Shown piece by piece: positions 44,074 to 56,118 of a stretch of DNA of 64,000 nt; the first letter of the stretch is position 1; each line of letters begins with the position of its first letter. A model generated the notes under the pieces. The model was not told the DNA's origin. It ran no database searches and worked only from the letters and a program-made list of their open reading frames with translations. Location of the stretch: NCBI GenBank assembly GCA_013368445.1, contig JAACJO010000050.1:44564-108563 (forward strand), given 5' to 3'. Source of the stretch: Leucocoprinus leucothites (lineage: Eukaryota > Basidiomycota > Agaricomycetes > Agaricales > Agaricaceae). A program made the position numbers and the translations under genes.

Positions 44074-46020
44074 TCAGCTGGGTCGGAAACGGATGATGAG
44101 GTTGAACTGTGATATGAACTCAGACCAATGAGCCTGTCGATGAGTTAGGATCTTTGTAGTGCAGAAGTATTCCAGGTTCTTGTGATCAGTAACAATGTCA
44201 ATAGGAAGTGGAGCTCCTTCAAGGTAATGCCGCCAGGTGTGGAAAGCCTTGAAGATAGCAAGGAGCTCTTTGTCATGAGTGTCATAGTTTAACTCAGCCG
44301 TGTTGAAGGTGTGGGAATGGAACACAATTGGGTGGACTTTGTTGTCATCTGCGACAATGGACAGGATGGCAGCTAGTGCATAATCAGAAGCATCAGTCTC
44401 AATGATGATCTGGGCATCGGGTATCCAGTGAGTGAGTATAGGAGCAGTGGTGAACGCTTCTTTGAGGGAGTTAAAGGCTTTGCAACACCATTCGTTGAAG
44501 TTCCACTTAGATGCTTTTCGGGTGAGGTGTGTAAGTGGGATGACGATATCAGAATAGTTGTAAATGAAGCATCGATAGAAATTGGCAAAACCAAGAAAAG
44601 ACTGAATGTCTTTGACTTTCTTCAGTTCCAGCCACTCCTGGATGATTTTGATCTTGTCTTCTGACATTTTGAGACTGTCTGGTGAGAGGATATACCCAAG
44701 GTATTCGACAGAATTGGAATGGAACTTGCATTTTTCTGCTTTAGCATATAGGCCATGCTTGCGGAGCCACTTGAGGACATCTCAAATATGTTTCTTGTGT
44801 GTGTCAAGGTCGTCAGAATAAATGAGGATGTCGTTGAGATAGACCATGACACAGACATCAAGGAGGTCAGAAAAGATGTCGTTCATGAACCACTGGAAAG
44901 CTGCAGGTGTGTTGGTGAGTCCAAAAGGCATAACCAGCCATTCAAAAGATCCATAGTGGGTCCTGAACGCCATTTTCCATTTGTCTCCTTCAGCAATCCA
45001 GACAAGGTGGTAAGCATGTCAAAGGTCTATCTTGGTATAAATGCAGGCATTGCGAGGGGAGTCAAGTAAGTCAGAGATGAGCAGGAGTGGGTAACGATCC
45101 TTCTTGGTGATGCAATTAAGGCCATGGAAATCGACACAAAGTCATAATGAACCATCTTTCTTCTGAATGAAGAGAACAGGTGCGCCATGAGGCGAGGAAG
45201 TGGGGCAGATAAATCCAATAGATAGGTGTTCGTCGATAAATTTGTGGAGTGACTCAAGCTCAGATGGAGATAATGAATAGATAGTGCCAACAGGAGGTTG
45301 AGCACCCTCTTCAATATTGATTTTGAGATTGTAAGGGCAATGCAGTGCAAGGCTGTCAGCACAAGCTTTGCTGAACACATCGGTGAATTCATGATATTTG
45401 TTGGGCACTTTAGAAAGGTCAATTGACTTGTTGGAAACCCAAGCCAAATTGCTGGAAGTGGAAGGCAAGCTGAGATTGAGGTGGAAGTTTACTGAACCAG
45501 GAAGGTGCGAAGTGCAAATATATGCAGCAGCATTGATGATAGAAATGCGAGGAGCTGTTGCAATACCAGGAGTAGACATAGAAGTCCTAGAGGATGGTGA
45601 ATTCAGAGGAGTGTCAGCCATCGAGCTAGGAGCAGGTGACAAAGTAGGAGCCACTATGGGAGTGGATGCACCACAGGCAGAAGGGACAAGATTATCCTGC
45701 AAATGCAATTGGAAAGATATGCTGCTTGAAACCCAGTCAATCAACAGATTGTAGCAGGTGAGCCAGTTGTGTCCAAGTACCACAGAGCAGGAAGAATCAA
45801 GCCGAGTGACGTAGAAGTCAATAGTCATAGATTCACCAGTAGAGAAGGTAACAGGAAGATTCACAAGTTCAGTAATGCAACTATTTGACAATCCATCAAA
45901 TAGGCGAAGCTTGATAGGAGGTAAGGGCAAAGTTGGAAGAGAGTGAGTGCAAATGAAATCAGAATCTATGAAGCAATGAGTCGAGCCGGAATCAATGAGA
46001 GCACAAAATGGTATCTGTTG
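44074..46020 (-). pseudogene. pol: Protease, RT and RNase H of element D
   Basis: Minus strand. Protease active site ALIDSGSTHCFIDSDF near 45985-46010. [66 protein letters not shown] and [12 protein letters not shown]. The catalytic YLDD reads YLND because the codon at 44833-44835 is AAC in a CTC-AAC-GAC context, fitting a CpG-to-CpA change. RNase H: PDAQIIIETDASDYALAAIL and VTDHKNLEYF. Stops interrupt at several sites. RT copies the element's RNA into DNA; this copy lacks the metal-binding Asp. Confidence 0.9.
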
Positions 46021-46129
46021 AATATTATTGGATGAGAAAATGAGAGAAGAAGTGAGGGAAGCAATAAGAGAATTCGGGTTAGAAAGAGTGGATGCATTGA
46101 GGCAGAGGAGACTCTCTAGTGCACAGATG

Positions 46130-47768
46130 AGCTCAACGCGACCCCCAGTCTGTGCAGAGTCCTGAGGGTTGCCCTCTATTTTTCCAGACTCTTTTCAGAG
46201 TCCTTGGATGGAGCCACTTCAACCTTGTGGATCTTGGCCTGATTTTGTTTCTTGTGGCAATTTTCGACCTTGTGGCCTTTGCCACCACAGAATAGACAGA
46301 GATCTTCGTCGAGGCATTGTTTTCACTCCTCGGGTGTCAGTTTGCCATTTTGGCTGAGTTTGCTAGAGAGGTCAAATTTCAGCGTAGGACATTGGGTACT
46401 GGATGTGAATGGAGCAGGGGTGTTGGATTTGGTAATCAGGGCCTGCGACTGATTACAGTTGCTGTTGTTGTTGCTGTTACTGTTGTTGCCTTGATTGTTG
46501 TTGTTGTTGTTATTGTTGCCAGATTGAGACTGGCCGCATGATGGATTCGGGTTGGAAGGATTGGAGGTCAAGGGCTTGTTGGGCTGCTTCCGACTCAGAG
46601 AATCGGCAGCATCCTTCTCTGCAGCATGGGCATGAATATGTTCACGGTCATGCTCCCAGTAGCATCTGTCGAAAACAACAGCCAAACAGTGCATTTCTTT
46701 GAAGGTAGTAGGTTTGCCCTGCTTGCAAGTGCTGAGAGGGTCTTGGATGCGGTTTGGCAAGCCTTTGTAATAATGGTGACAGAGGACCTCGTCATTCCAA
46801 CTGAGTTGGGAGGCATGTTTGAGGAACTCTATGTTGTAGGTGGCAATCTTGTCACCCAGTTTCATGTGAAGGGTATCCAGCATCTCGGCTGCTTCTCCCT
46901 TCAGATTGGCAATGCCAAAATGCATATGGAGCTCACAGACAAATGCACTCCAATCATCAAACCAGTCATGGAAGACACCCTGTTCTTTCTGAGTGAGGCC
47001 AACCTCAAACCAGTCAAGTGTGACACCCGTGAGGTAGGTCATAGCAAAGTCAACTTTCTGATTGTCATGCTGGAACTGAGTGGGATTGGCTCGGAAATAT
47101 AGATAGCATTGGATTAGGAAAGAGTTGACTTTTTTGGGGTCAGAGCTGCTAAAAGTGTCTGGGAGGCAAGCCTTATTGGTGCGAGTCTGGTTGGCTTGTG
47201 TAGCTGCTTGGTGATCAAGATTGTCAGCAAGCCTACCCAAGGCATCAGCTAGATGATCATTGTTGGGATTCTGTCAGGGAGCTTGGGAATGAGGTGCCTG
47301 TCAAGGAGGAAGAGGCTCATTGTTGGAGGATTGGGAAGGGTCTTCAGGATCATTATCATCAGGATCACCAGGACCACTAGGAGAGCCATTATAGATGGGT
47401 TCATCATCTTCATTATCACTGTTGTGGCCCATAGATTGATTATCAGCATAGTCTGGACCATCAGAGTCACCCAGTTCCGAGGGATCGGATGGATCTCTGT
47501 CAGATGGCAGACTGCCAGGTGGGGCAGGAGTTCTGGGAGAGCAGATATTTCGAAAACGATGAGGAGGTGGTGGAGGAGAACTAGCAGATCGAGGGGTTTC
47601 TGGGAGATTAGGATTAAGACAATGTGAATGACAGGCACGGATACTGATACAAGAATTATTGTCGGTCAGACGAGAAGAGCTTGGGACAGGTGGGGGAGTG
47701 TGAGAGTGTTTCTGCTCTGGTTGCACAACGGTGGAGGTCTTGCCCTTGATAGTGCGGGTGTTGACCAT
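46130..47768 (-). pseudogene. gag: gag of element D
   Basis: Minus strand from the ATG at 47768 (MVNTRTIKGKTS). A Pro/Ser-rich then acidic N-terminal region (GSPSGPGDPDDNDPEDPSQS) is followed, after a stop near 47270, by the capsid region: LGRLADNLDHQ, VNSFLIQCYLYFRANP, DFAMTYLTGVTLDWFEVGL and LCHHYYKGLPNRIQDPLS. An Asn-rich stretch and a zinc knuckle CLFCGGKGHKVENC (46257-46298) end the protein. The capsid block is a Ty3-type retrotransposon gag domain. One long part (47240-46323) remains open for 305 codons. Confidence 0.9.
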
Positions 47769-47815
47769 GATGACAAAAGTGTAAATGCAACAGTAGAATC
47801 TGAGTCTGATAATAC

Positions 47816-48374
47816 TGTTAAGCACACAAATGCTATGGGTGGGGAGCCGATGTCCAGGACCAGTTGGACAGAGGTGGGACAAAGGTAAGGCAGGAACCAG
47901 TCATCAAACATGGGAGTGGGTCATGGCCTCAACTTATGTGTTGTGCCGACTACTGATGCTTGACCCAGATTTCATACAAGATAAGAGAGCAGAGGACGAA
48001 CAGAGAGCAGAGGAAAATAGCATATCACTAAGTTGATTATCAGACTGAGGAATCCAAATACAAAGTCATGCTACTTATATACGATGCGGAATATAGGATT
48101 GGATAAGGAAAACAAGCAAAGTAGTAAACAGAGAAATAATCAAAGTGGAGTCCGCAAATTTTACAAGGCTAGAAGATATAAAATTTTACTATTAAATGGT
48201 TGTCAGAAAATTTTGGTAAGGCAGTATGAATTAATAAGGTGGAAGATGTCAGAATAAGTCCGAAGGCAAAAGACCGATAAAAACTGATGTAACCAAAATG
48301 TGAAAGTGGATAGGAGTTCATGGAAATATACCAAGTCCAAACCGTGAGCTGGTATTGAGGATCGGCTCATGACA
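47816..48374 (-). repeat. 5' LTR of element D
   Basis: 559 bp, same boundaries as 40175-40733 (TGTTAAGC...CATGACA on the plus strand). Its gag-proximal end is at 47816; gag starts 48 bp further on. Confidence 0.93.
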
Positions 48375-49683
48375 TGGAGCTACTAGAGCTGCTAGAGCTG
48401 TCACTCGGAGTATCATTGGCATCAGAGCTGAGGTTACTATTATGGGAGTCATTTTCATCTGATGATGATGAACTATCACTGCTAGAGTCTGAGAGAGAGG
48501 GGCTGCACTTGCATTGACTATGCTTATGTTTGCCTTTCCCTTTAGATTTTTTCTTTGTCCTCTCTGAGCGATGCTTCTTTTTGGGCTTGCTATGATCTCC
48601 AGGGGGAACTGATGGTCAAATTGAATTGGCTCTTGCATCAGCAAAGGCCTTGCCCAAATAGCTATGTGGGTTAATTTGCTGAGAGGGGTGCAAATTATCA
48701 TTAATTTGGTGCAGGTTATCAGAACAGGAAGTTGTTCTTTCTTTACTAGCATCAACTATGCAATGGATGTGGTTAGCTATGCCACCAGAGATGTTGGAGA
48801 AAGTGGAAGTCTCATGGGTTCTATCTACATCAACACTCCCCTTATGGGACTTAGCCTTCTTGTTAATCTTAGACTTCTTATGATGTTCATATTCTTTCTT
48901 CTTAGAACACTTCTTGTGATTTTGTTTTGACTCATCAGTCCTAGTCTCATGCTGGGTATCCTTATACATAGCTTGCTGCATGTTATCATTGAGTTCATTT
49001 TCCAGTATACCAGTGGCTCCCCAGTTGTGAGGGTCAGCACCTTTCCCTTTGTCTTTGGAGGTACCAACATGGGCAATGTTGTTAACTGGAGTGCCTGGGT
49101 GCCTATGGTGATAGTTGTCTCTTTGTTCATCTGAGAGACCTGCAGCGGCTTGGTTGACAGTGTCCAACTGTTCAGGGGACAGCTGCTCATTGGGTTCTTT
49201 AAGCAGGTTGATTACAAACATGATTGGTTGGTCAAAGGTGGTTATATCATTGATATTAGAGGGTCTATCAACAGACTCAGAGTGGGGAAGCAAAGATAGA
49301 ACTTTGAAGCAGTTTTCAGACCACAGTGTGCTACTGAGGGGACTACTGATGTTCATATCTGAACAATATTCACTACAGAGAGTCACACGAGGATGCCTCA
49401 GGACCTGTTCCCATGACCCTGGAGGACTGGGGGTCATTGGCAAAGGGTTAACACCCATGCCAGCTACATGTACCACTAACAGAGTTGCCTCCACAGACTG
49501 AGCAGAGATGGCAGGATTCACCATGTCATCTGTGATGTTACCTGTGGGCATAGTGTCAGATCCTAAAACTTGTAGGAGAGTACTTACCTCCATCATCCTC
49601 ACTAGGAGGGTTTTCCAGTGCAGTTTTGTGACTGCAAAGATTGTATCCACTAGTAACCATTCCAGAGAATGCAACACAAACAA
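48375..49683 (-). pseudogene. gag: gag of element E, N-terminal part
   Basis: Minus strand, to the right of D. An open frame of 355 codons (49683-48616) contains LSPEQLDTVNQAAAGLSDEQ, PHNWGATGILENELND and INPHSYLGKAFADA, which parallel KEQINVIELAAASMTSEQ, NYWGAPGVPAEELDA and DPKSYLGQAFKGI of element A. A Ser-rich stretch then runs into the D insertion. A and E are therefore related but well diverged elements. Confidence 0.82.
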
Positions 49684-49846
49684 GTATTTGGTTGAGATCA
49701 GAGCTAGGTGTTGACAGTCATCGACAGCAGACTTCTGGGTTGATCAGACTGGGGGCATCCAGAGGTCAGTGATGTCAACAATAGAGTGAGTTAAGGTTTT
49801 ATAGTGCCTTGTTAGGGGAAAGTGAGAGTTTGTACTGTTAAAAATA

Positions 49847-50064
49847 TGTGGTGCAAGAGTGTTGACAGTTGTGACACATAGAAGGGAGAACTCAAGAATT
49901 GGTAACTTGACAGGAGTAAATCTCAATATTCAAGAGTCCGAACCATTCTCTAATACACAAGTAGCTACTCATATATCAACATTCTTCCATCAGCTTAGGT
50001 AAACAGACAAACATAGAATAACATAGGTATAAGGGGAAAGGGAGAGTTATGAAATTGCTACACA
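49847..50064 (-). repeat. Probable 5' LTR of element E
   Basis: 218 bp, in element orientation TGTGTAGCAATTTC...GCACCACA, with a TATA-like GATATATGAGTAGC. It is followed by TATTTTTAACA, nearly the same sequence that follows the 5' LTR of element A (TATTTTCAACA). No second copy is present in the window, so the boundaries rest on this analogy and on the TGT/ACA ends. Confidence 0.55.
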
Positions 50065-51310
50065 ACCCCTCTGGAGATGATCCTAATCTGATCCTCCATG
50101 ATAGAAGCATCTGGAAATGAAGAACTACTGGAAAGGATAAGGAAAATGAGGCAATGGGAAACAGAAGTGGTCAAGAGTCTACAGGAAAACAAAGATCTAT
50201 TCTGGGAAAACAATAGGATTGTATTCTGACAAGGATGCATCTACCTACCAAAATCTGCAAACATCTGAGAACAAGTACTCCAAGATCACCATGACCCTCC
50301 AGACATAGGACATCCAGGCCAACATTGGATGTTAGAAATCCTCAAAAAGACATATTGGTGACTAGGGATGGCAAAACAGGTCAAACAATTCATCAAGGGA
50401 TGTGATACCTGTCAAAGGAATAAGATCAACCAACAAGGTCTGGTCAGCAACAGAGGTCCACAATTTGCATCAAAATTCATCAAACATCTGTTCAAAGCCA
50501 TAGGAATACAATGACACATGTCCACAGCATACCACCCACAGTCAGATGGCCAGACAGAAAGGATTAAACAAGAATTTGAGTCATTCCTATGTAGCTACAT
50601 CAACTGCACCCAAGAGAACTGGATGAACTGGATCACAGTAGCTGAATTCCAATACAATGACAAAATCCACAGTGCCACAGGGTACACACCATTCTTCCTT
50701 AACCAAGGGTGGCACCCATGGAAGAGAAACCTGACAGTTGAAACACCAATGCCAGCAGTCTCCCAATTCCTACTGGAGCTACAAGAAGTGAGAGAAAGAC
50801 CACAAAAGCACTGGAAGGCAACCAGCAAAGGATGAAACAGTCATATGAGAAGGGGCAAATATGGGACAACCAATTCAAAGCAGGAGACATGGTCTGGCTG
50901 GAAGGACCAAATATCAAGAACAACTGACCATCATGGAAGTTAGATCACCTCTGATACAGACCATTCCCAGTTGTGGAACCAGTAGGGGACAGAGCCTACT
51001 GACTGGAGTTACCAGCAAACTGGGCCATCCACAATGTATTCAATGAATCTCAGTTGCTTCCATTCCACAGACCAGAGTTTGACAGCCAAAGAACACCAGC
51101 ACCACTGCCACCTGAGATCATCAATTCAGAAGAGGAGTTTGAAGTCAAAGAAATCAGAGGTTGGCAAAAATGAGGCTGAGAAATTCAATACCTTGTCCAC
51201 TGGAGAGGGTTTGGAGATGAGGAAGACTCATGAGAACTAATAACAAATCTGGGAAATGCCAAGGAAGCTATCAAAGAATTTGATGCAAGGTTTCCAGGAG
51301 AAAAACCTAT
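50065..51310 (+). pseudogene. pol: Integrase remnant and chromodomain of element J
   Basis: Plus strand: the zinc-region end FIKGCDTCQRNKINQ runs straight into SNRGPQFASKFI, so roughly 80 residues of the catalytic core, including the first Asp, are deleted. Then STAYHPQSDGQTER (catalytic Glu), an open stretch to 50835, and a chromodomain EEEFEVKEIRGWQK..YLVHWRGFGDEED..ELITNLGNAKEAI (51130-51300). Several stops. Nothing of J's gag, protease or RT is seen to the left. Confidence 0.78.
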
Positions 51311-51356
51311 AAAAGGGGGGGGGGGTAAAAGACAACACTGAACATTGAACTTCACC

Positions 51357-51842
51357 ATGACACCCCAAAGAGCTCTCACCCCAGCCTTTGAAGACTTTGA
51401 AACCCTTGTCACTGCCCATAGCATCAGCCTATCCTCTAACAGCCTCCACAACATCATGCAAGCCCTAGTATATATTAGGGAAATGTTCGCTTCCATCCAA
51501 GCCATGGAGAGTCAGACCCAGAGTATTGGAGGGCCATTATGTACTACCTTATCAAATTCTGCCACAACAACTATGTAACCTACCATGCCCCTGATCTGAC
51601 TCTTCACTGCAGGACCTGACCATGCCTGGTTCTTCATTGGTCACAAACCTGTCAATGACCAATTTGTGCTTGGCCCAACCAAGAAGAAAGTGGCTGCATA
51701 AATCACCCATTCACTATGACAACCCCCAACCTTTGAAGAAGCCCAGAATTTCCTAGCACAATTCATGTTTCCAGTATGTTCTATTTTACACAGACCATTA
51801 CAGTAGTTTTCATGGAGACATGAACACTTAAAGGGGAGGTAA
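51357..51842 (+). pseudogene. ORF after the chromodomain of element J
   Basis: Begins MTPQRALTPAFEDFE and stays open for 73 codons, helical in character (NIMQALVYIREMFASIQAME). A second stretch (DHAWFFIGHKPVNDQFVLGP) follows after stops. An 11-base G run at about 51316 precedes it. The region ends in a purine tract (AAAGGGGAGGTAA) abutting the LTR. Function unknown. Confidence 0.45.
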
Positions 51843-52110
51843 TGTTATGCACAGCCTAGATACACAGCCTCACATAGCATTACTCAGCTATTGTTATTTT
51901 CTTAGTCACCCCCTTAGTCAGTATGACTCCTCACTTACCCATCCATTTCTATTCTTAGACTCCTATGACTCATTCCCCTAGTATATAAACCTTGTAGCTA
52001 CACTGTAGTACCTTATGCTTTACCAACTCATTCTTCTTCCCTTTGCTCTCTCATTGCTCTCAAGTCTTTACACACTTGTCACAGCCTGAGTTCCAGCTTA
52101 GGTCATAACA
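51843..52110 (+). repeat. 3' LTR of element J
   Basis: 268 bp from TGTTATGCACAG to GGTCATAACA, with inverted ends TGTTATG/CATAACA. Preceded by a polypurine tract, and containing a TATA-like AGTATATAAACC near 51979. No second copy in the window. Confidence 0.75.
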
Positions 52111-55100
52111 CATTGTCTGATGAGTGTCTGATGAAAGTGAAAGTGATGACAACGATCATTAAGAGAATGTTAAACAATCAATCATACAAGTGTTTGATAC
52201 AATCATTTCTACACACCAAAAGGAAAACCTTAGGAAAGGAGCATGCTTTGAATGCAAGAAAACAGGACACTTTGCCCAAGATTGTCCCAAATGTAAATCC
52301 TGCCTTTCAAAACTCCCCCAAAGTTCTCAATCCAAAAATGCCAAGCATAAGCGACCCATATCACCTAGAAAGCTGCATGATAATGACAAGAAGGCTCGGA
52401 GAGGCTTCCAAAGCATGCAACTCAATGAAATCATCCAAAGCATCCCAGATGATGAAGAAGTTGTGAATGTCTACAATGAACATGCTGACCAACCTGGATT
52501 TGTCCATCGAAAAATCCAGGATTTTGCCTCAGATGATTAGCTTCCATGTCTAACTTGTCAAAACCCTCTACTGGACAGTGCACACCCCCTTATCTTTCCT
52601 CTCACTCTTTGACTCCAGATTCCAATGGACCTATTTATTTCTCAAATGGACTACAGAACAATAGCTACCCCAGACCAAGGACCCTGATTAAACTCTCTTA
52701 TTTAAAATGAAGTTTCCCTTACTCCTATGCAATCCAACACCCTTTATCTTCCCCTAAAAGTGCACCTACCAGAGAGAACCATGGATACCTTAGCACTCCT
52801 TGATTCAGGAGCTGGAGCCAATCTTGTTGATCTTGATCTTGTCAATGAATGGAAACTTCCAAGAAGAAAACTCCCAAAACCCCTTGCCATCAGGAATGGA
52901 GACAGATCAGTTGTAGAAAACACATCTATCACCAATTATGTAGTGATCAAAACTACTGTTTACAGGAAATGAATCAAAACCAATGCAATTGTTGCAAACC
53001 TAGGATGACCCAGGATAATCTATGGAATCCCATGGTTTTCAAAGCACAACCCAGATGTAGATTGGACCAAGAAAACCCTTTCTTGGTGATCTTACATTAA
53101 AAATCAGGAATTCACTACATTGCTTGATTCAGCATTTCCTGACACAATTGGCTTGGACAAACTCAACTTATCAGAACGAGACTTTATCAAATCCAACACC
53201 ATAATATCACACTCTCAGACATTTGCCCAACAACATGGAGAAAAGAAAGAAACTGATTCCACAAAGATAGTATCCAGTTATCTTCATGAATTCCTCGATC
53301 TTTTTAGCGAAAAGAAAAGTGAAACATTCCCTCCATCTTGAACCTATGACCACAAAATCGAGATGAAACCATCATTCCAACCCAAGGCTTTTCCTTCTTA
53401 CAAACTATCATATGGAGAGACCCTCAAACTTGACAAATTCATTGAAGAAAACCTACAAAAGGGATATATCAAACTATTGAAGTCACCAATGGCTTCTCCT
53501 TTCTTCTTTGTATCCAAGAAAAATGGATCTCTGAGACCATTTCAAGATTACCAATACCTTAACAAACACACCATCAAAAATGCCTATCCAATTTCCAGTA
53601 TCCAATCAATCCTCAATCAACTCCAAGGATTGAAATATTTCACTGCACTTGATGTATAACTTGGATATAATGACATTCACATTTGTGATGGAGACCAATG
53701 GAAAGGAGCCTTCCGCACCCACAAAGGGTTATTTGAACCCACTGTCATGTTTTTTGGAATGTGTAACAGTACAGCAACATTTCAAAACATGATGGATACC
53801 ATCCTTGCTCCTCTCATCCATCAGAATAAGGTCATTGTATACATGGACAATGTGTTGATTCATGCAAAAACAAAACAAGAGTTATGAGAAATTACCTGCC
53901 AAGTATTTGAAATCTTTCAAAAACATGATCTCTATCTCAAAGCTGAGAAATGCAATTTCAAAAAAGAAAATTTGGCTTACCTGGGATTTATAATTTTGCC
54001 TGATGAAGTTTGCATGGACCCAATAAAACTCAAAGGAATAGCAGATTGGCTGATACCCAAAAACCCACAAGATATCTGCAAATTCATTGGATTCTGCAAC
54101 TTCTATTGAAATTTTATAAGAAATTATGCCCATTATGCAGCTCCTCTCAACACTCCACTTCGCAAAAATCAACTATTTCAATGGAATTTGGAAGTACAAT
54201 CATTGTTCAACACACTTAAGAAAAAGTTCTTACAAGAACCTGACCTTATTACCCCTGATCCAACAAAACCTTTTGAAATCCAAACAGATGCCTCAAATCA
54301 CACATCTGGTGCAGTTTTACTTCAAAAGGACTCCAATGGAGTTATGCACCCCTGTTTCTTCCATTTAAAAGGATTTTCCCCCACCAAAAAATTTTACCAC
54401 ACCTCCAAACAAGAATTCCTCACAATCATCTGCATATTGCAAGAATGGCAACATTACATTGATGGCTCACCTCATGAAACCATCATATGGACTGATTGTA
54501 ACAATATTATCCACTGGGCTAAACCATCAAAGTTATCCTGATGGACAATTTGATGGTCTGCCCTCATTAGCACCCATAGGGTTGGATCTGCCACATTGCC
54601 AGCATTCAAAATGTCATGGCTGATGCACTCTCATGCTGACCTGATTATGTCACCAAAGAAGAAGAGAAACTGCAAGTGGCCATCCCTGCCCATATGTTTG
54701 ATACATCATCCTTCCCAGCAATGGATGTTGATATCCTCAATCCAGAAATCAAAGAATCAATCCCAACAAAACCCAATGGCTCACCACACATCAATGAAAA
54801 AGGGCATTTCACATTATCCACCAACAATACCTTCAAAAAAAGTTTACTCCAACGAGTACATGACACCCCAGCAGCAGGACACCTTGGTACAACCAAACCA
54901 TACACAAACTAGAAGATTACATCACATGGCCTGGAATGAGAGCTTTTGTCAATAACTACATGAAAGGATGCCCAATCTATCAACAACACAAGATCAACAG
55001 ATGCCCTTTCAAGCCCCCACTCCAACCCATCAAGGGACCATGCTCTTTGTGACCCTTTGCACAAATAGCTATGGATCTAATCACCGATCTTCCAGAAGTC

Positions 55101-55930
55101 AATGGATTCAATTCTATTTTGTCTGTAGTGGACCACAGACTCACAAAAGGGATAATTATAGTACCAACACAAAAAGAAGCCACTGCAGATCACATCTCTG
55201 ATCTGCTAATCAAGAACATCTTCTTGTGTTTTGGAATCCCAGACAAAATTATCTCTGATTGAGACTCTAGATTTGTTTCTAAATCTGTCCAAGCTCTGTT
55301 CAAGAAGCTAGGAATAGAACACACAAATCTACTGCATATTATCCTCAATCTGACAGTACCACTGAACACTTCAACCAAGAAATTGAAATATACCTTTCTG
55401 CTTACTGCTCCAAGAATGCTCTTGACTAGCCAAAGAAACTACCCCTCATAGAATTCACACACAATTCTCATACCTACTCCAACAGATCACAGACACCCTT
55501 CGAACTGATATATGGTCATCTCCTCAAATCTTTCCCAACTGATCAAGAACCAATGAATAATCCAGCAACTGAAGACCACATCGACTGGATAAAGAATTTC
55601 TACATTGCCACACAAGATTCACATGAGAAAGCAAGGCAAACCATGACTGAATGCATCAAAGGACCACTTCCAAAACTAAAAGTAGGACAGAAGGTCTGGC
55701 TAGATTCACACAACCTCCCTATTTGAGCACCATCAAGAAAACTATCAGTAAAACACATAGGACCCTTTGAAATCACAAAGAAGCTTGGACCCATAAACTA
55801 TGAACTAAAATTACCCAAATCATGGAAAGTTCATCTTTGCTTCTACATAGGGCTCCTATGGCCAGTAACTGAGAATGACAAATATGGAAATCATTTTGAG
55901 AACCCCCACCTGATCTCATAGAAGGAGAAG
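52111..55930 (+). pseudogene. pol: gag end, protease, RT, RNase H and integrase of element I
   Basis: Gag end with zinc knuckle CFECKKTGHFAQDC near 52250. Protease LALLDSGAGANLVD at about 52790. RT: YKLSYGETLKLDKFIEENLQ, PFFFVSKKNGSLRPFQDYQY, MFFGMCNSTATFQ and VYMDNVLIHAKTKQEL, where YMDD reads YMDN (GAC-AAT, fitting CpG to CpA). RNase H: FEIQTDASNHTSGAVLLQKD. Integrase: KGCPIYQQHKIN (a Cys is lost), MDLITDLPEVNGF, ISD-stop-DSRF, then STTEHFNQEIE. Many stops and several frame changes. Related to element H. Confidence 0.85.
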
Positions 55931-56090
55931 AAAAATGGGAAGTCAAGACATTGTTTGCCATTGCAAAACACATCATGGAAAGATTGAATATCTGATCCAC
56001 TGGAAAGGATACCCCAATTCAGAACAGACATGGTAGCCTGCAGACACCCTAAAGAATGCACAGGAGATGCTAGACACATATAAATAGCAT
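55931..56090 (+). pseudogene. Chromodomain of element I
   Basis: EEKWEVKTLFAIAKH, a frame change, then LIHWKGYPNSEQTW and DTLKNAQEMLDTY. The K/W-x2-Y-x-W spacing is that of a chromodomain at the integrase C-terminus. Confidence 0.65.
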
Positions 56091-56118
56091 CACAAACTTC
56101 ATTGAAAAACCCAGAATC

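Larger units (their letters stand above)
40175..48374 (-). mobile_element. Ty3 chromovirus D (marY1-like), full length, nested in element E
   Basis: Two 559-bp LTRs (40175-40733 and 47816-48374) bound 8.2 kb. Flanks are TAGAG (40170-40174) and TGGAG (48375-48379), a 5-bp duplication with one transition. On the minus strand the order is LTR, gag, protease, RT, RNase H, integrase, chromodomain-like end, then an oppositely transcribed ORF, a polypurine tract (AAGGGGGGAATAC) and LTR. Gag starting MVNTR and the pol layout recall marY1-type elements of Agaricomycetes. Insertion splits the gag of element E. Confidence 0.92.
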
